Shown here in pieces: positions 1 to 6,413 of a stretch of 36,653 nt of DNA (the stretch's first letter is position 1; each line of letters opens with the position of its first letter). Made by a program: the position numbers and the translations under genes. Source of the stretch: Verrucomicrobiota bacterium (GTDB lineage Bacteria; Verrucomicrobiota; Verrucomicrobiia; Limisphaerales; Fontisphaeraceae); the NCBI GenBank assembly GCA_037139415.1, contig JBAXGN010000066.1:1-36653 (forward strand). The letters are read 5' to 3'. The notes under the pieces were generated by a model. It was not told the DNA's origin, made no database searches, and worked only from the letters and a program-made list of their open reading frames with translations.

Positions 1-44
1 TTTCTTATCCTCTCAGCTATCTTTGACCACTTACACGAAAATAT

Positions 45-425
45 CTAAACCTCCGCTTTTGGAATTGGTAGTGAGAAAAATGTCTTCACATCACGTTTCA
101 ATCCTTCTTGTTTCGTTAGTAGTTCATCCTCAAGTGCTTCATGCACACCGCTTGTATGTGAAATGACCATGTTAACGAATAGTTCCTCTACCGGAGTGAT
201 CGGCTGTTTGAAAATATCTGCTTTGGGGTCAATAATCCGGACGAGTTCCGGGTGACTGAAGAGTTTTTGCCAGAGTTCGCGGTGATTGGCAGTGATGGCT
301 AGAAGATTGGCAATGCGCCTGGTCTTGGTTTCCGAATGCAGGGCGAAAGCCGTAAAGAGCAGGCTGGCAATGATGCCACCTGTGCTAATGAGGTTGAACC
401 AATTTTCGACAAGCCATTGTCCCAT
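45..425 (-). CDS. Small membrane-anchored hypothetical protein
   Basis: A 126-residue protein. Residues ~8-30 form one hydrophobic segment (around NLISTGGIIASLLFTAFAL). A charged, mostly helical cytoplasmic part follows, with the stretch ANHRELWQKLF and the acidic patch EALEDEL. It ends with FFSLPIPKAEV. The layout of one N-terminal membrane helix and a soluble tail resembles a family of small conserved hypotheticals found in accessory DNA; I know no function for it. The gene lies on the same strand as the 82-residue gene at 459-704, 33 bp away, so the two may be cotranscribed. The C-terminus is abrupt and could be a truncation; I could not confirm this because the window ends 44 bases further on. 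Confidence 0.6.
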   Translation of the reverse strand: MGQWLVENWFNLISTGGIIASLLFTAFALHSETKTRRIANLLAITANHRELWQKLFSHPELVRIIDPKADIFKQPITPVEELFVNMVISHTSGVHEALEDELLTKQEGLKRDVKTFFSLPIPKAEV

Positions 426-458
426 GTCCCCATTGTATCATGATGGGGACAAAAGACG

Positions 459-704
459 CTAGAGCCGGTCGGGGATATCCCGCTTGGCATTCACGAGCAA
501 GTTGCGCGGCAGGCGGACAATCTTTTCATCCGGCCCGCAACCGGCCGTTTTTGGCAGAAGCGGAGTGGCATCAGCAGTAATGTCGATACCGATTACGGCA
601 AAATCACCATTGTCGAGTTCCCAAATATCCGGGCAGCCATAGCAGCCAACGGTTCGGGCTCCATTAGCGTGCGGGTCAGGGCCAATACGTTTTATGAATT
701 TCAT
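459..704 (-). CDS. Conserved hypothetical protein, 82 residues, Cys-containing
   Basis: I place the start at the ATG ending at 704 (MKFIKRIG), not at the more upstream in-frame ATG at 740, because the conserved part of the protein begins there. The body contains GCYGCPDIWELDNGDFAVIG, and then AGCGPDEKIVRLPR. I recognise this as a compact protein that recurs in accessory regions of many bacteria without an assigned function. The two Cys in CYGC and the Cys in GCGPDE could bind metal, but that is a guess. It is divergent from the HTH regulator at 766, with 61 bp between the two starts. Its neighbours (HTH proteins, serine recombinase) suggest it belongs to a mobile or accessory module. Confidence 0.75.
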   Translation of the reverse strand: MKFIKRIGPDPHANGARTVGCYGCPDIWELDNGDFAVIGIDITADATPLLPKTAGCGPDEKIVRLPRNLLVNAKRDIPDRL

Positions 705-714
705 ATGCCCAATA

Positions 715-773
715 CTTGACAATAGCAAAGTAACAGTCAAGCCGAATTTTTGATAATTTTTAAGCGTGTCAAG
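715..773. promoter_or_regulatory. Candidate operator region: three GTCAAG half-sites between divergent genes
   Basis: Between the start at 704 (minus) and the HTH gene at 766 (plus), CTTGAC at 715-720 and GTCAAG at 736-741 form an inverted repeat. A third GTCAAG at 768-773 overlaps the first codons of the HTH gene. Centre-to-centre distances are 21 and 32 bp, close to two and three helical turns. This is what a self-regulating Xre-type repressor site could look like. The -35-like TTGACA at 716-721 overlaps the first half-site. No convincing -10 at normal spacing was found, although GATAAT occurs at 752-757. Function is inferred only. Confidence 0.35.
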
Positions 774-1023
774 TGCTGGCTACTATCAAGCCGTCTGTGC
801 AGAGGTCATACGCCTTTTGCGTGAAGAACGCAAAAAGCGTAAGCTCTCAAATTATGCCGTCGCACAAAAGTCCGGTGTATCTGAATCCATGTTGAGCTTG
901 GTGGAACGAGGGTTTCGCAATCCATCCATGGAACTCATGCTGAAAATTGCTGATGGGGCTGGCGCTGATCTTCCCGCCTTAATTAAAAAAGCGCAGGCAA
1001 CCATTTCAAAATTGGGAAGGTAG
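766..1023 (+). CDS. Xre-family HTH transcriptional regulator
   Basis: An 85-residue protein that is almost entirely one HTH_3 (Cro/CI-type) domain. Residues ~12-70 read VIRLLREERKKRKLSNYAVA, then KSGVSESMLSLVERG and NPSMELMLKIADG, the usual five-helix layout with the recognition helix around SESMLSLVERG. The start is a GTG at 766; no ATG is available before the domain, and no Shine-Dalgarno sequence is visible. It diverges from the small gene ending at 704 and converges with another small HTH gene at 1025-1264, leaving one base between the two stops. It likely acts as a local repressor for this accessory block and its own promoter; the GTCAAG half-sites in front of it are candidate targets. 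Confidence 0.85.
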   Translation: MSSAGYYQAVCAEVIRLLREERKKRKLSNYAVAQKSGVSESMLSLVERGFRNPSMELMLKIADGAGADLPALIKKAQATISKLGR

Positions 1024-1024
1024 T

Positions 1025-1264
1025 TCACGGCTTCGTTTCGATTTGATACAACGGGCCGGAAATCTTGGAAGACGAGCATTTCTCGATGATTTTGATTCGT
1101 AGTTTCGTGAGACTCATATCAGCGTATTCCTCAGCTTGATGAATCGTACCTCTTGTAACATTTAATTGCCGCGCTATTTCTGCTTTTGATAAATGGGCAT
1201 GCTGTCGTGCTGCCTTCGCCAGGCTCGCCAGTTCACCCTCTCCCACCAATCGCTTTTGTTGCAT
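1025..1264 (-). CDS. Small HTH DNA-binding protein
   Basis: A 79-residue protein. Residues ~10-50 contain LASLAKAARQHAHLSKAEIA followed by RQLNVTRGTIHQAEEYADMS, a clear helix-turn-helix in which LSKAEIARQLNVTRGTIHQAE is the HTH core. The remaining ~30 residues (TKLRIKIIEKC and onward) may aid dimerisation. It is convergent with the Xre gene at 766-1023 and divergent from the serine recombinase, so it could regulate the recombinase promoter in the 84-bp gap at 1265-1348. Nothing identifies its ligand or targets. Confidence 0.7.
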   Translation of the reverse strand: MQQKRLVGEGELASLAKAARQHAHLSKAEIARQLNVTRGTIHQAEEYADMSLTKLRIKIIEKCSSSKISGPLYQIETKP

Positions 1265-1348
1265 GCCGGGATACCATCACAAAGATTAGCAAAAAGACAT
1301 ACTTTTTTCTTGCAGCCGAATGGCATTTCCGATATGAAGTAGTGGTAT

Positions 1349-2839
1349 ATGAAGGAAAATTGTGTCTTGAACAAACCGGTCGGTATTTGGATTCGGGTTT
1401 CCACCGAAGACCAGGCGCAAGGTGACAGTCCAGAACACCACGAAGAGCGCGCTCGCAGCTATGCCAAAAGCCGGGGCTGGCAGGTCAAAGAAGTATATGA
1501 TCTTGCCGGGCAAAGTGGCAAAGCGGTGATGCAACATCCGGAAGCCAAGCGCATGATGAAGGATATTGAACGAGGACATATCACTGGCTTGGTTTTCTCC
1601 AAACTCGCCCGATTGTCCAGAAACCGCCGAGAACTAGAAGACTTTGCCGACTATTTTAACAAACACCAAGCCGACCTCATTTCCTTGAGTGAAGCGATTG
1701 ATACGAGCACTGCCGGTGGCCGGATGTTCTTCCATCTGCTTGGAGTGTTTGCCCAATGGGAACGGGAGGAAATCACCGAACGTATTAACGCATCCGTCCT
1801 TACCCGTGCCAAGCTTGGCAAATCCATCAATGGCAGTGTCCCGTATGGGTACCAGTGGAAAGACCGCAAGTTAGTCATCCAACCCGAAGAAGCCGCCATT
1901 CGTGCCAAGGCATATAATTTATTTTTGGAATGCCGACGCAAGGGCCAGGTTGCCGGATTCTTGAATGACGCCGGGTATCGCACCCGCAACGGCAGTATCT
2001 GGCGCGATACTTCGATTGTTCGTATTCTTGAAGAATCAAGTGCCAAAGGTGTGTATATTTTCAACACAGTAAGGCACACCGGATCATGGCGATATGCACC
2101 CAAGCCAGAAAGTGAATGGGGTAAAATTGCCTGTGAACCCATTGTATCAGAAGAACTTTGGAATCAGGTGAACGAGATTATTGAGGAGCAATTGAAGGCA
2201 TGGAAGAAGCCTGGCAAACCGCCAGTACATTTGTTCAGTGGTTTAACCTTTTGTTCCTGTGGTGCCAAAATGTATGTGCGTGCTGATAACACAAAATACT
2301 TTTGTCGAAAATGCTGTAACAAGATTCCCATCATGGACTTAGAGAATATTGCCAAACAGGAATTGGAGGTATTTTTCGGTCAACCGGAACGCATTGCCGG
2401 ACATTTGCTGGCAGCGAATAAAAACCTAGCTGAGAAGTCCGCACTGCTTGATACCCACCAGCGGGAAATCCAAAAGGTACGTGATGAAATGAAGCAGACC
2501 CACCGATTGTATCTCGATGGTCAAATCACTTCCCAAGGATTTGGTGACTTCTACAAACCTGCCGAAGTACGACTGAACCAACTCATGGCCGAACTACCCA
2601 AGCTTGAAGCTGACGTGGATTTTGTGAAGGTGAATAAACTGTCCGCCGATGATATATTACATGAAGCTGAAACTTTATATGAACGCTGGCCAAAACTACC
2701 ATTCCAAGACAAGCGAAAGATCGTTGAATCACTCATTGAAAAGATCACGATTGGCGATGGTGAAATCGACATATCCCTTTCACACTTACCTACTTCTGAA
2801 GAACTGTGCAAAAACCAACAAAGCTTAGGAACGAGGTGA
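1349..2839 (+). CDS. Large serine recombinase (site-specific integrase/resolvase family)
   Basis: A 496-residue protein with the full large-serine-recombinase layout. The resolvase catalytic domain spans ~10-150, with the nucleophile Ser18 in IRVSTEDQ, and SKLARLSRNRRELEDF at 85-100 matching the conserved Arg cluster. A recombinase domain follows at ~165-285 (GSVPYGYQW, RNGSIWRDTSIVRIL). A zinc beta-ribbon has C302/C304 and C319/C322. A coiled coil lies at ~350-440. Such proteins cut and rejoin DNA at short att sites and mobilise islands or phages. The start at 1349 has no Shine-Dalgarno; TTG at 1367, preceded by AAGGA, is a possible alternative. The last two codons and the stop lie inside the first copy of the repeat array (2833 onward), so the natural C-terminus may have been altered by repeat insertion. 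Confidence 0.92.
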   Translation: MKENCVLNKPVGIWIRVSTEDQAQGDSPEHHEERARSYAKSRGWQVKEVYDLAGQSGKAVMQHPEAKRMMKDIERGHITGLVFSKLARLSRNRRELEDFADYFNKHQADLISLSEAIDTSTAGGRMFFHLLGVFAQWEREEITERINASVLTRAKLGKSINGSVPYGYQWKDRKLVIQPEEAAIRAKAYNLFLECRRKGQVAGFLNDAGYRTRNGSIWRDTSIVRILEESSAKGVYIFNTVRHTGSWRYAPKPESEWGKIACEPIVSEELWNQVNEIIEEQLKAWKKPGKPPVHLFSGLTFCSCGAKMYVRADNTKYFCRKCCNKIPIMDLENIAKQELEVFFGQPERIAGHLLAANKNLAEKSALLDTHQREIQKVRDEMKQTHRLYLDGQITSQGFGDFYKPAEVRLNQLMAELPKLEADVDFVKVNKLSADDILHEAETLYERWPKLPFQDKRKIVESLIEKITIGDGEIDISLSHLPTSEELCKNQQSLGTR

Positions 2840-2938
2840 GGGGGTATGCAACTCCGGGAATCTCCCCATTGTCAGAATCCCCCGCACCATCATAATTAGC
2901 CGCGCAATCTTGACCGTTGGGAGCAGTATTCAGTTCCG

Positions 2939-3141
2939 TACCCCCTCACCCTAGCCCGCTCCCTTGGGGGAGAGGGAATGCCGCGCGCGGCGCATTGGCA
3001 TTCCCAATGTCACTCGTGCGCTCTCGCCATGGACGGATTCTGCGCCGGACGCCAAAGCCCCCGCAGACAGCCCATAATCCGCTCCCTCAGCCGCAGAACA
3101 GACCTCCTCTCCCCGAGGGAGAGGAAAGAGGTGAGGGGGTA
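2939..3141. repeat. MITE-like module 1 with 12-bp terminal inverted repeats
   Basis: The left end TACCCCCTCACC (2939-2950) is the exact reverse complement of the right end GGTGAGGGGGTA (3130-3141). Next to each end are GC-rich palindromes built from CTCCC/GGGAG. There is no coding capacity for a transposase. The sister module is 3234-3434, and an isolated right end lies at 2835-2846 over the recombinase stop codon. No target-site duplication was recognised. Confidence 0.6.
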
Positions 3142-3233
3142 TGCAACTCCGGGAATCTCCCCGCTGTCAGAATCCCCCGCACCATCCTATTTAGCCGTGC
3201 AATCTAAACCGTCGGGAGCAGTATTCAGTTCTG

Positions 3234-3434
3234 TACCCCCTCACCCTAACCCTCTCCCTTTGGGAGAGGGAATGCCGCGCGCGGCGCATTGGTATTCCCA
3301 ATGTCACTCGTGCGCTCCCGCCGCTGACGGATTCTGCGCCGGACGCCAAAGCCCTGCAAGCAACCCATAATCTCCTCCCGCAGCCGCAGAACAGACCTCC
3401 TCTCCCCAAGGGAGAGGAAAGAGGTGAGGGGGTA
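3234..3434. repeat. MITE-like module 2 with 12-bp terminal inverted repeats
   Basis: Second copy of the palindromic module: TACCCCCTCACC at 3234-3245 and its complement at 3423-3434, 201 bp in total. It keeps the central GCCGCGCGCGGCGCATTGG tract seen in module 1. It differs from module 1 by scattered substitutions, for example in the CCGCTGACGG tract, so the duplication is not recent enough to be identical. Confidence 0.6.
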
Positions 3435-3570
3435 TGCAACTCCGGGAATCTCCCCGCTGTCGAAATCCCCCGCGCCAACTTATTATTACTTTCCTGCATT
3501 ATTTTATTGCACCCCGCCGCCGACCTGATTAGCTTCCCTTCCGCCAGCACGCACACAGAGAAGGAACGAC

Positions 3571-4311
3571 ATGGATCGTTACGGGCAAATGGTTGCGGTA
3601 TCGGGTATCATTCCGACCGGACAACAGGACGCGCTAACCAGCGCGAGCCCCGCCATTTCCCCCGCCCCCGCCCAAACCGTGGCGCGCCTAATCGGCGTAT
3701 CTGACACGACCACCCTCCCCGGCGAATCATTCCCCGGCCTGGGGCGGGTTTTGCCCGGATCGGGGGAGGTTTCCACCGGGGCGGGGCAGGTTCCGCCCGT
3801 ACCGGGGGGATTTTCCCCCGGACCGGGGCGATGTTCCCTCGGACCCGCAGAGGTTCCCCCACGGTCCGCGAGGGTTCTGCCCGTGGCGGGGGGAAGTTCC
3901 CCCGTACCGGGGCGAGGTTCCCCCGGACCAACAGAGGTTCCCCCCCGGTCGGCGAGGGTTCCGCCCGTGGCGGGGGGATTTTCCCCCGTACCGGGGCGGA
4001 GTTCACCGGTAGGCGGTCGGGTTTCGCCGGAGGCGGGGGGATTTCCCCCCCACGCCTCAAAAACGCCCATTTCCTGTAATTTACGTCAAAAACTGGCCCA
4101 AAAGGCCCCGCCCGGCAGGTTTTGCCCGGCCAAATCACCAAAAAACCGCCATTATGAGAAATCTCTATTGGAATTCCGGGAATCCCGAAGATGTTTGGGG
4201 GAACCCCAACCTTCGCTGGGGCAGCCCGTCCTACGTACTGGAGCCAGGCGATCCTGGCTATATCCCTTTTCCTCCCGTCCCACCTGCAACCATAACCCCA
4301 TCAAAACATAA
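3571..4311 (+). CDS. Low-complexity Pro/Gly-rich ORF carrying a heptapeptide minisatellite
   Basis: The ATG at 3571 has a good Shine-Dalgarno (AAGGA at 3561-3565, spacing 5). Residues 1-53 (MDRYGQMVAVSGIIPTGQQD and onward) look like ordinary protein. Residues 54-158 are fifteen 7-residue units such as FPGLGRV, SPGPGRC, PPRSARV and SPVPGRS, encoded by a 21-bp minisatellite. After the repeats the frame continues for ~85 residues and overlaps the first 158 bases of the next gene in another frame. The normal start and ribosome site favour expression of at least the N-terminal part. The long overlap suggests the true protein is shorter, is joined to the next gene through a shift within the repeats, or is not translated past them. 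Function unknown. Confidence 0.4.
   Translation: MDRYGQMVAVSGIIPTGQQDALTSASPAISPAPAQTVARLIGVSDTTTLPGESFPGLGRVLPGSGEVSTGAGQVPPVPGGFSPGPGRCSLGPAEVPPRSARVLPVAGGSSPVPGRGSPGPTEVPPRSARVPPVAGGFSPVPGRSSPVGGRVSPEAGGFPPHASKTPISCNLRQKLAQKAPPGRFCPAKSPKNRHYEKSLLEFRESRRCLGEPQPSLGQPVLRTGARRSWLYPFSSRPTCNHNPIKT
3730..4044. repeat. 21-bp minisatellite (15 units) with 84-bp higher-order period
   Basis: In the +1 frame from 3571, units of 21 bp run from 3730 to 4044: FPGLGRV, LPGSGEV, STGAGQV, PPVPGGF, SPGPGRC, SLGPAEV, PPRSARV, LPVAGGS, SPVPGRG, SPGPTEV, PPRSARV, PPVAGGF, SPVPGRS, SPVGGRV, SPEAGGF. Blocks of four units repeat: 3814-3897 matches 3898-3981. The DNA alternates C-runs and G-runs (TTCCCCCG, ACCGGGGCG), so every unit can fold on itself and most frames on both strands stay open. 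No other part of the window has this pattern. Confidence 0.9.
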
Positions 4312-5014
4312 AAAGCATATGCAAAAGCATAGTTATATCAAAGAACCCGATCTGGAGTTCGTGCAGCAACTCCTGACGTTCTCAACCAACGCTCCCAAAT
4401 ACATGACGATTCTGGGCTTGACCCAGGATCAACTCACCGCCCAGACCAATGATGCCAAGTACATGGAATACCTCATGACTTGCCTGGACATCTCCCATAA
4501 TAACTCCAAGAAATGGACGAGTGTCAAAGACATCATGCGTGACGGCGGCGTCATGCCCGCAGCCGGTTTGCCGCTCACGCTCACCTTCCCCACCCCCGTC
4601 CCGCCGGTGGACGCGGACATCGAGGGGCGTTTCCGTGACTTGGTTAAAGATATCAAAAAACACCCCAATTACAATGAGGCCATCGGCAAGGAACTGGGCA
4701 TTGAAGGCATTGAAGTCACCCCACCCGATTACAACACCCTGCAACCGGATCTCAAACTGGACCTGCGCAACAACGGCGTGTATATCCACTGGAACTTTGG
4801 CCATTACCGCTTGTTCCTGGACCAATGCAAAATCGTCGTGGACCGTGGCGACGGCAAAGGCGAAGTCCTGCTGGCCATGGATAGCACCCCCAATTATCTG
4901 GACACCACGCCGTTCCCCAGCGCCGCCGCCAAGTGGACCTACCGCGCCGTCTATATGTACAAAGACCAGCAAGTCGGCCAATGGAGCAAGCCCGTCACCA
5001 TCAACGTGGGCTAA
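4154..5014 (+). CDS. Conserved hypothetical protein, Verrucomicrobia-type, possible Fn3-like C-terminus
   Basis: A 286-residue protein without a signal peptide. The N-terminus is rich in Trp, Asn and Pro (MRNLYWNSGNPEDVWGNPNL). The middle is helical (~55-165), with FSTNAPKYMTILGLTQDQL and the stretch RFRDLVKDIKKHPNYNEAIG. The last ~90 residues alternate in a beta pattern (NGVYIHWNFGHYRLFLDQC, KWTYRAVYMYKDQQVGQWS), reminiscent of a fibronectin type III or similar sandwich. I recall near-identical N-termini in multi-copy verrucomicrobial hypotheticals but know no function. There is no Shine-Dalgarno at 4154; its 5' end overlaps the repeat-bearing ORF at 3571-4311. A strong hairpin follows at 5048-5073. 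Confidence 0.75.
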   Translation: MRNLYWNSGNPEDVWGNPNLRWGSPSYVLEPGDPGYIPFPPVPPATITPSKHKKHMQKHSYIKEPDLEFVQQLLTFSTNAPKYMTILGLTQDQLTAQTNDAKYMEYLMTCLDISHNNSKKWTSVKDIMRDGGVMPAAGLPLTLTFPTPVPPVDADIEGRFRDLVKDIKKHPNYNEAIGKELGIEGIEVTPPDYNTLQPDLKLDLRNNGVYIHWNFGHYRLFLDQCKIVVDRGDGKGEVLLAMDSTPNYLDTTPFPSAAAKWTYRAVYMYKDQQVGQWSKPVTINVG

Positions 5015-5047
5015 GCCGGGGAAAAAACCGCTCGACAACCACCCACT

Positions 5048-5073
5048 GCCGCGCTTCTATTAAGAAGCGCGGC
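5048..5073 (+). terminator. Strong stem-loop downstream of the 4154-5014 gene
   Basis: GCCGCGCTTCT, loop ATTA, AGAAGCGCGGC gives an 11-bp perfect stem 33 bases after the stop codon. There is no following T-run, so intrinsic termination would be weak by E. coli rules, but the position suggests 3'-end formation or mRNA stabilisation. Its presence argues against translation starting at the GTG at 5075. Confidence 0.6.
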
Positions 5074-5101
5074 GGTGGCCGTGAAAATTCATATTACTAA
5101 A

Positions 5102-5788
5102 ATGAGTGCACAAAATAACGCTGGGGAAGCTGAATTTCCTTTTGATAGACAAACTGTGTTCGATGCGCTTATCAGGGCAATTGCGCTAATTGAGGGAATG
5201 AGCGTTCACTCATCCGACCGTCTTAGCGGCCGAGTTGTTATAAAAACAGGAATGAGTCTTTTCTCCTGGGGTGAAAACATCCCCATAGGACTAACCGAAT
5301 CAGGCCCGAATAGAACAATGGTGCGTGTCTCTTCCGCTCCTAAAGTCGGCAGTTCTATCACTGGTTTTGTTGATGATGGTATCATTGTGGGGGGAGACTT
5401 TGATTTCGGAAAGAATCGAAAGAATATCGAAAAGATTTTTGCCGAACTTTCCCGTGAGCTAAGCAAGTTAACTCCAGTTGCAGAGCCAAAAAAGAAAAAG
5501 TGCCCCTTTTGTGCAGAGTTAGTTCAACAAGAAGCAATCAAGTGCCGATTCTGTGGGAGTGACCTCAAGCAGAAGCCGGAGGAGGAAGTACAATACGCAA
5601 TAGCGGAGGACGGTTCTGTTCCTCCGGTACTCCTTGGGAAGGAGGCATCCACTCCAGTACGTATTGGGAACGAGGTGCATTTTGAGTGCCACACCTGCCA
5701 ACAACCGATTGCAACAGATGTTGAAGCCAGAGGCCAAGAATTTCGTTGTCCAGAGTGCGGCGAAAATCTCGTGGTACCGAGTGTTTAA
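5102..5788 (+). CDS. Double zinc-ribbon protein of unknown function
   Basis: I choose the ATG at 5102 (MSAQNNAGEAEF), giving 228 residues; upstream GTG codons at 5075 and 5081 abut the hairpin at 5048-5073. Residues ~10-125 form an alpha/beta domain (FPFDRQTVFDALIRAIALIE, then GRVVIKTG and FVDDGIIVGGDFDF). A Lys-rich linker precedes a zinc ribbon with CPFC and CRFC. A second ribbon near the C-terminus has CHTC and CPEC. Two four-Cys ribbons point to a structural or protein/nucleic-acid-binding role. Codon use is AT-richer than in the catabolic genes further on, which fits acquired DNA. The next 160 bases to 5950 hold no gene I can support. Confidence 0.75.
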   Translation: MSAQNNAGEAEFPFDRQTVFDALIRAIALIEGMSVHSSDRLSGRVVIKTGMSLFSWGENIPIGLTESGPNRTMVRVSSAPKVGSSITGFVDDGIIVGGDFDFGKNRKNIEKIFAELSRELSKLTPVAEPKKKKCPFCAELVQQEAIKCRFCGSDLKQKPEEEVQYAIAEDGSVPPVLLGKEASTPVRIGNEVHFECHTCQQPIATDVEARGQEFRCPECGENLVVPSV

Positions 5789-5950
5789 AAATCTTGTCTT
5801 GAAACCGTGCAATTCATTAACAGAGCACGCGTTTTTCCCAATGCCACGAGTGGCCTTTTTCTGGATGGTCGACACCATGAAAATCAACCGGCCACCGGAA
5901 ACAACGAACAAAAATTAGTTCAATAATACTGTAATGCTACTCACACGCAC

Positions 5951-6280
5951 ATGGATACGAAACATGCAAAAGAGCTGATACTAACTGGCCTAGGAACACT
6001 ACTGGCAGCATTAGTGGTCGGCAGATTAACAGCGCATGGTGATGTGAGCATGCCAAAGTCAGTCCTAAGCGGCGGAGGAATGCTGGTTCTCGGTGTTCTT
6101 TCGTACACATTCGTTTTGTGGCGTCGCGACCAGCACAGAGAGCGCATCAGATTCGCAGAGGAGCATGAATGGCTTGTTTGCCATTGCACCCAGGAGGGGA
6201 CGATTTGCGTTATGAAGTACACAAAAGAGGGGCCAGGGTATCACCACTGTCCAGCCTGTAAAAATGACTATCCGGCCTAA
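5951..6280 (+). CDS. Small two-helix membrane protein with C-terminal zinc-ribbon-like Cys cluster
   Basis: A 109-residue protein. Membrane segments lie at ~9-29 (LILTGLGTLLAALVVGRL) and ~37-57 (VLSGGGMLVLGVLSYTFVLW). A basic loop follows (RRDQHRERIRF), then a cytoplasmic tail with CHC at 77-79, C86 and CPAC at 100-103, which could bind zinc. There is no Shine-Dalgarno before the ATG at 5951. The stop codon TAA lies inside GCCTAAC, the left core of a candidate attC site, as is usual for integron cassette genes. Function unknown; the layout is typical of orphan cassette proteins. Confidence 0.7.
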   Translation: MDTKHAKELILTGLGTLLAALVVGRLTAHGDVSMPKSVLSGGGMLVLGVLSYTFVLWRRDQHRERIRFAEEHEWLVCHCTQEGTICVMKYTKEGPGYHHCPACKNDYPA

Positions 6281-6341
6281 CGAGTTGTGGCCTCCGACGC
6301 TAAGAGTCAGTGATCCGGTGTGGCTGCGCTCGGCGTTAGCA
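6275..6341 (+). other. Candidate integron attC-like recombination site
   Basis: GCCTAAC (6275-6281) matches the consensus RYYYAAC core, and GTTAGCA (6335-6341) resembles the partner core GTTRRRY but mismatches at one or two final bases. CTAACG and CGTTAG at the ends pair perfectly. The total of 67 bp and the stop codon of the preceding small gene embedded in the left core are typical of attC sites. The inner L-box pairing is only partial, no integron integrase gene is in the window, and no second attC was found upstream of 5951. It may instead be a genomic palindromic repeat. Confidence 0.4.
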
Positions 6342-6413
6342 ATCCAAAACGAAAACGGGGTCATTCAATAACCAAACCACCGGCGTCTTATTCGTTTAGC
6401 CGCTGGGCGATGG

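Larger units (their letters stand above)
2833..3486. repeat. Tandem ~294-bp repeat array, two full units and a partial third
   Basis: Units begin at 2833, 3128 and 3421 with the same GAGGTGAGGGGGTATGCAAC motif, giving periods of 295 and 293 bp; the third copy fades at about 3486. Each full unit holds a module of ~200 bp bounded by the 12-bp inverted termini TACCCCCTCACC and GGTGAGGGGGTA (2939-3141 and 3234-3434). The modules contain hairpins such as CCCTCTCCC-TTT-GGGAGAGGG at 3250-3270 and CCTCTCCCC-AA-GGGAGAGG at 3399-3417. The array contains no gene; the open frames through it are by-products of its composition. It resembles the palindromic CCCTCACCC/GGGAGAGGG repeats scattered through many environmental bacterial genomes, here arranged in tandem. 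Confidence 0.9.

Noticed and set aside
2917-3370. Open frames through the tandem array (Pro/Arg-rich, PLPWGRG-like)
   Set aside because: They are translations of palindromic repeats; they repeat with the DNA unit and have no start signals.
3579-4141. Long minus-strand open frames across the minisatellite
   Set aside because: The 21-bp unit lacks stops in most frames; openness follows from repetition, and no ribosome site was found.
5783-5920. Second attC-like site after the zinc-ribbon gene (GTTTAAA ... GTTCAAT)
   Set aside because: Both cores mismatch and no pairing inner boxes could be found.
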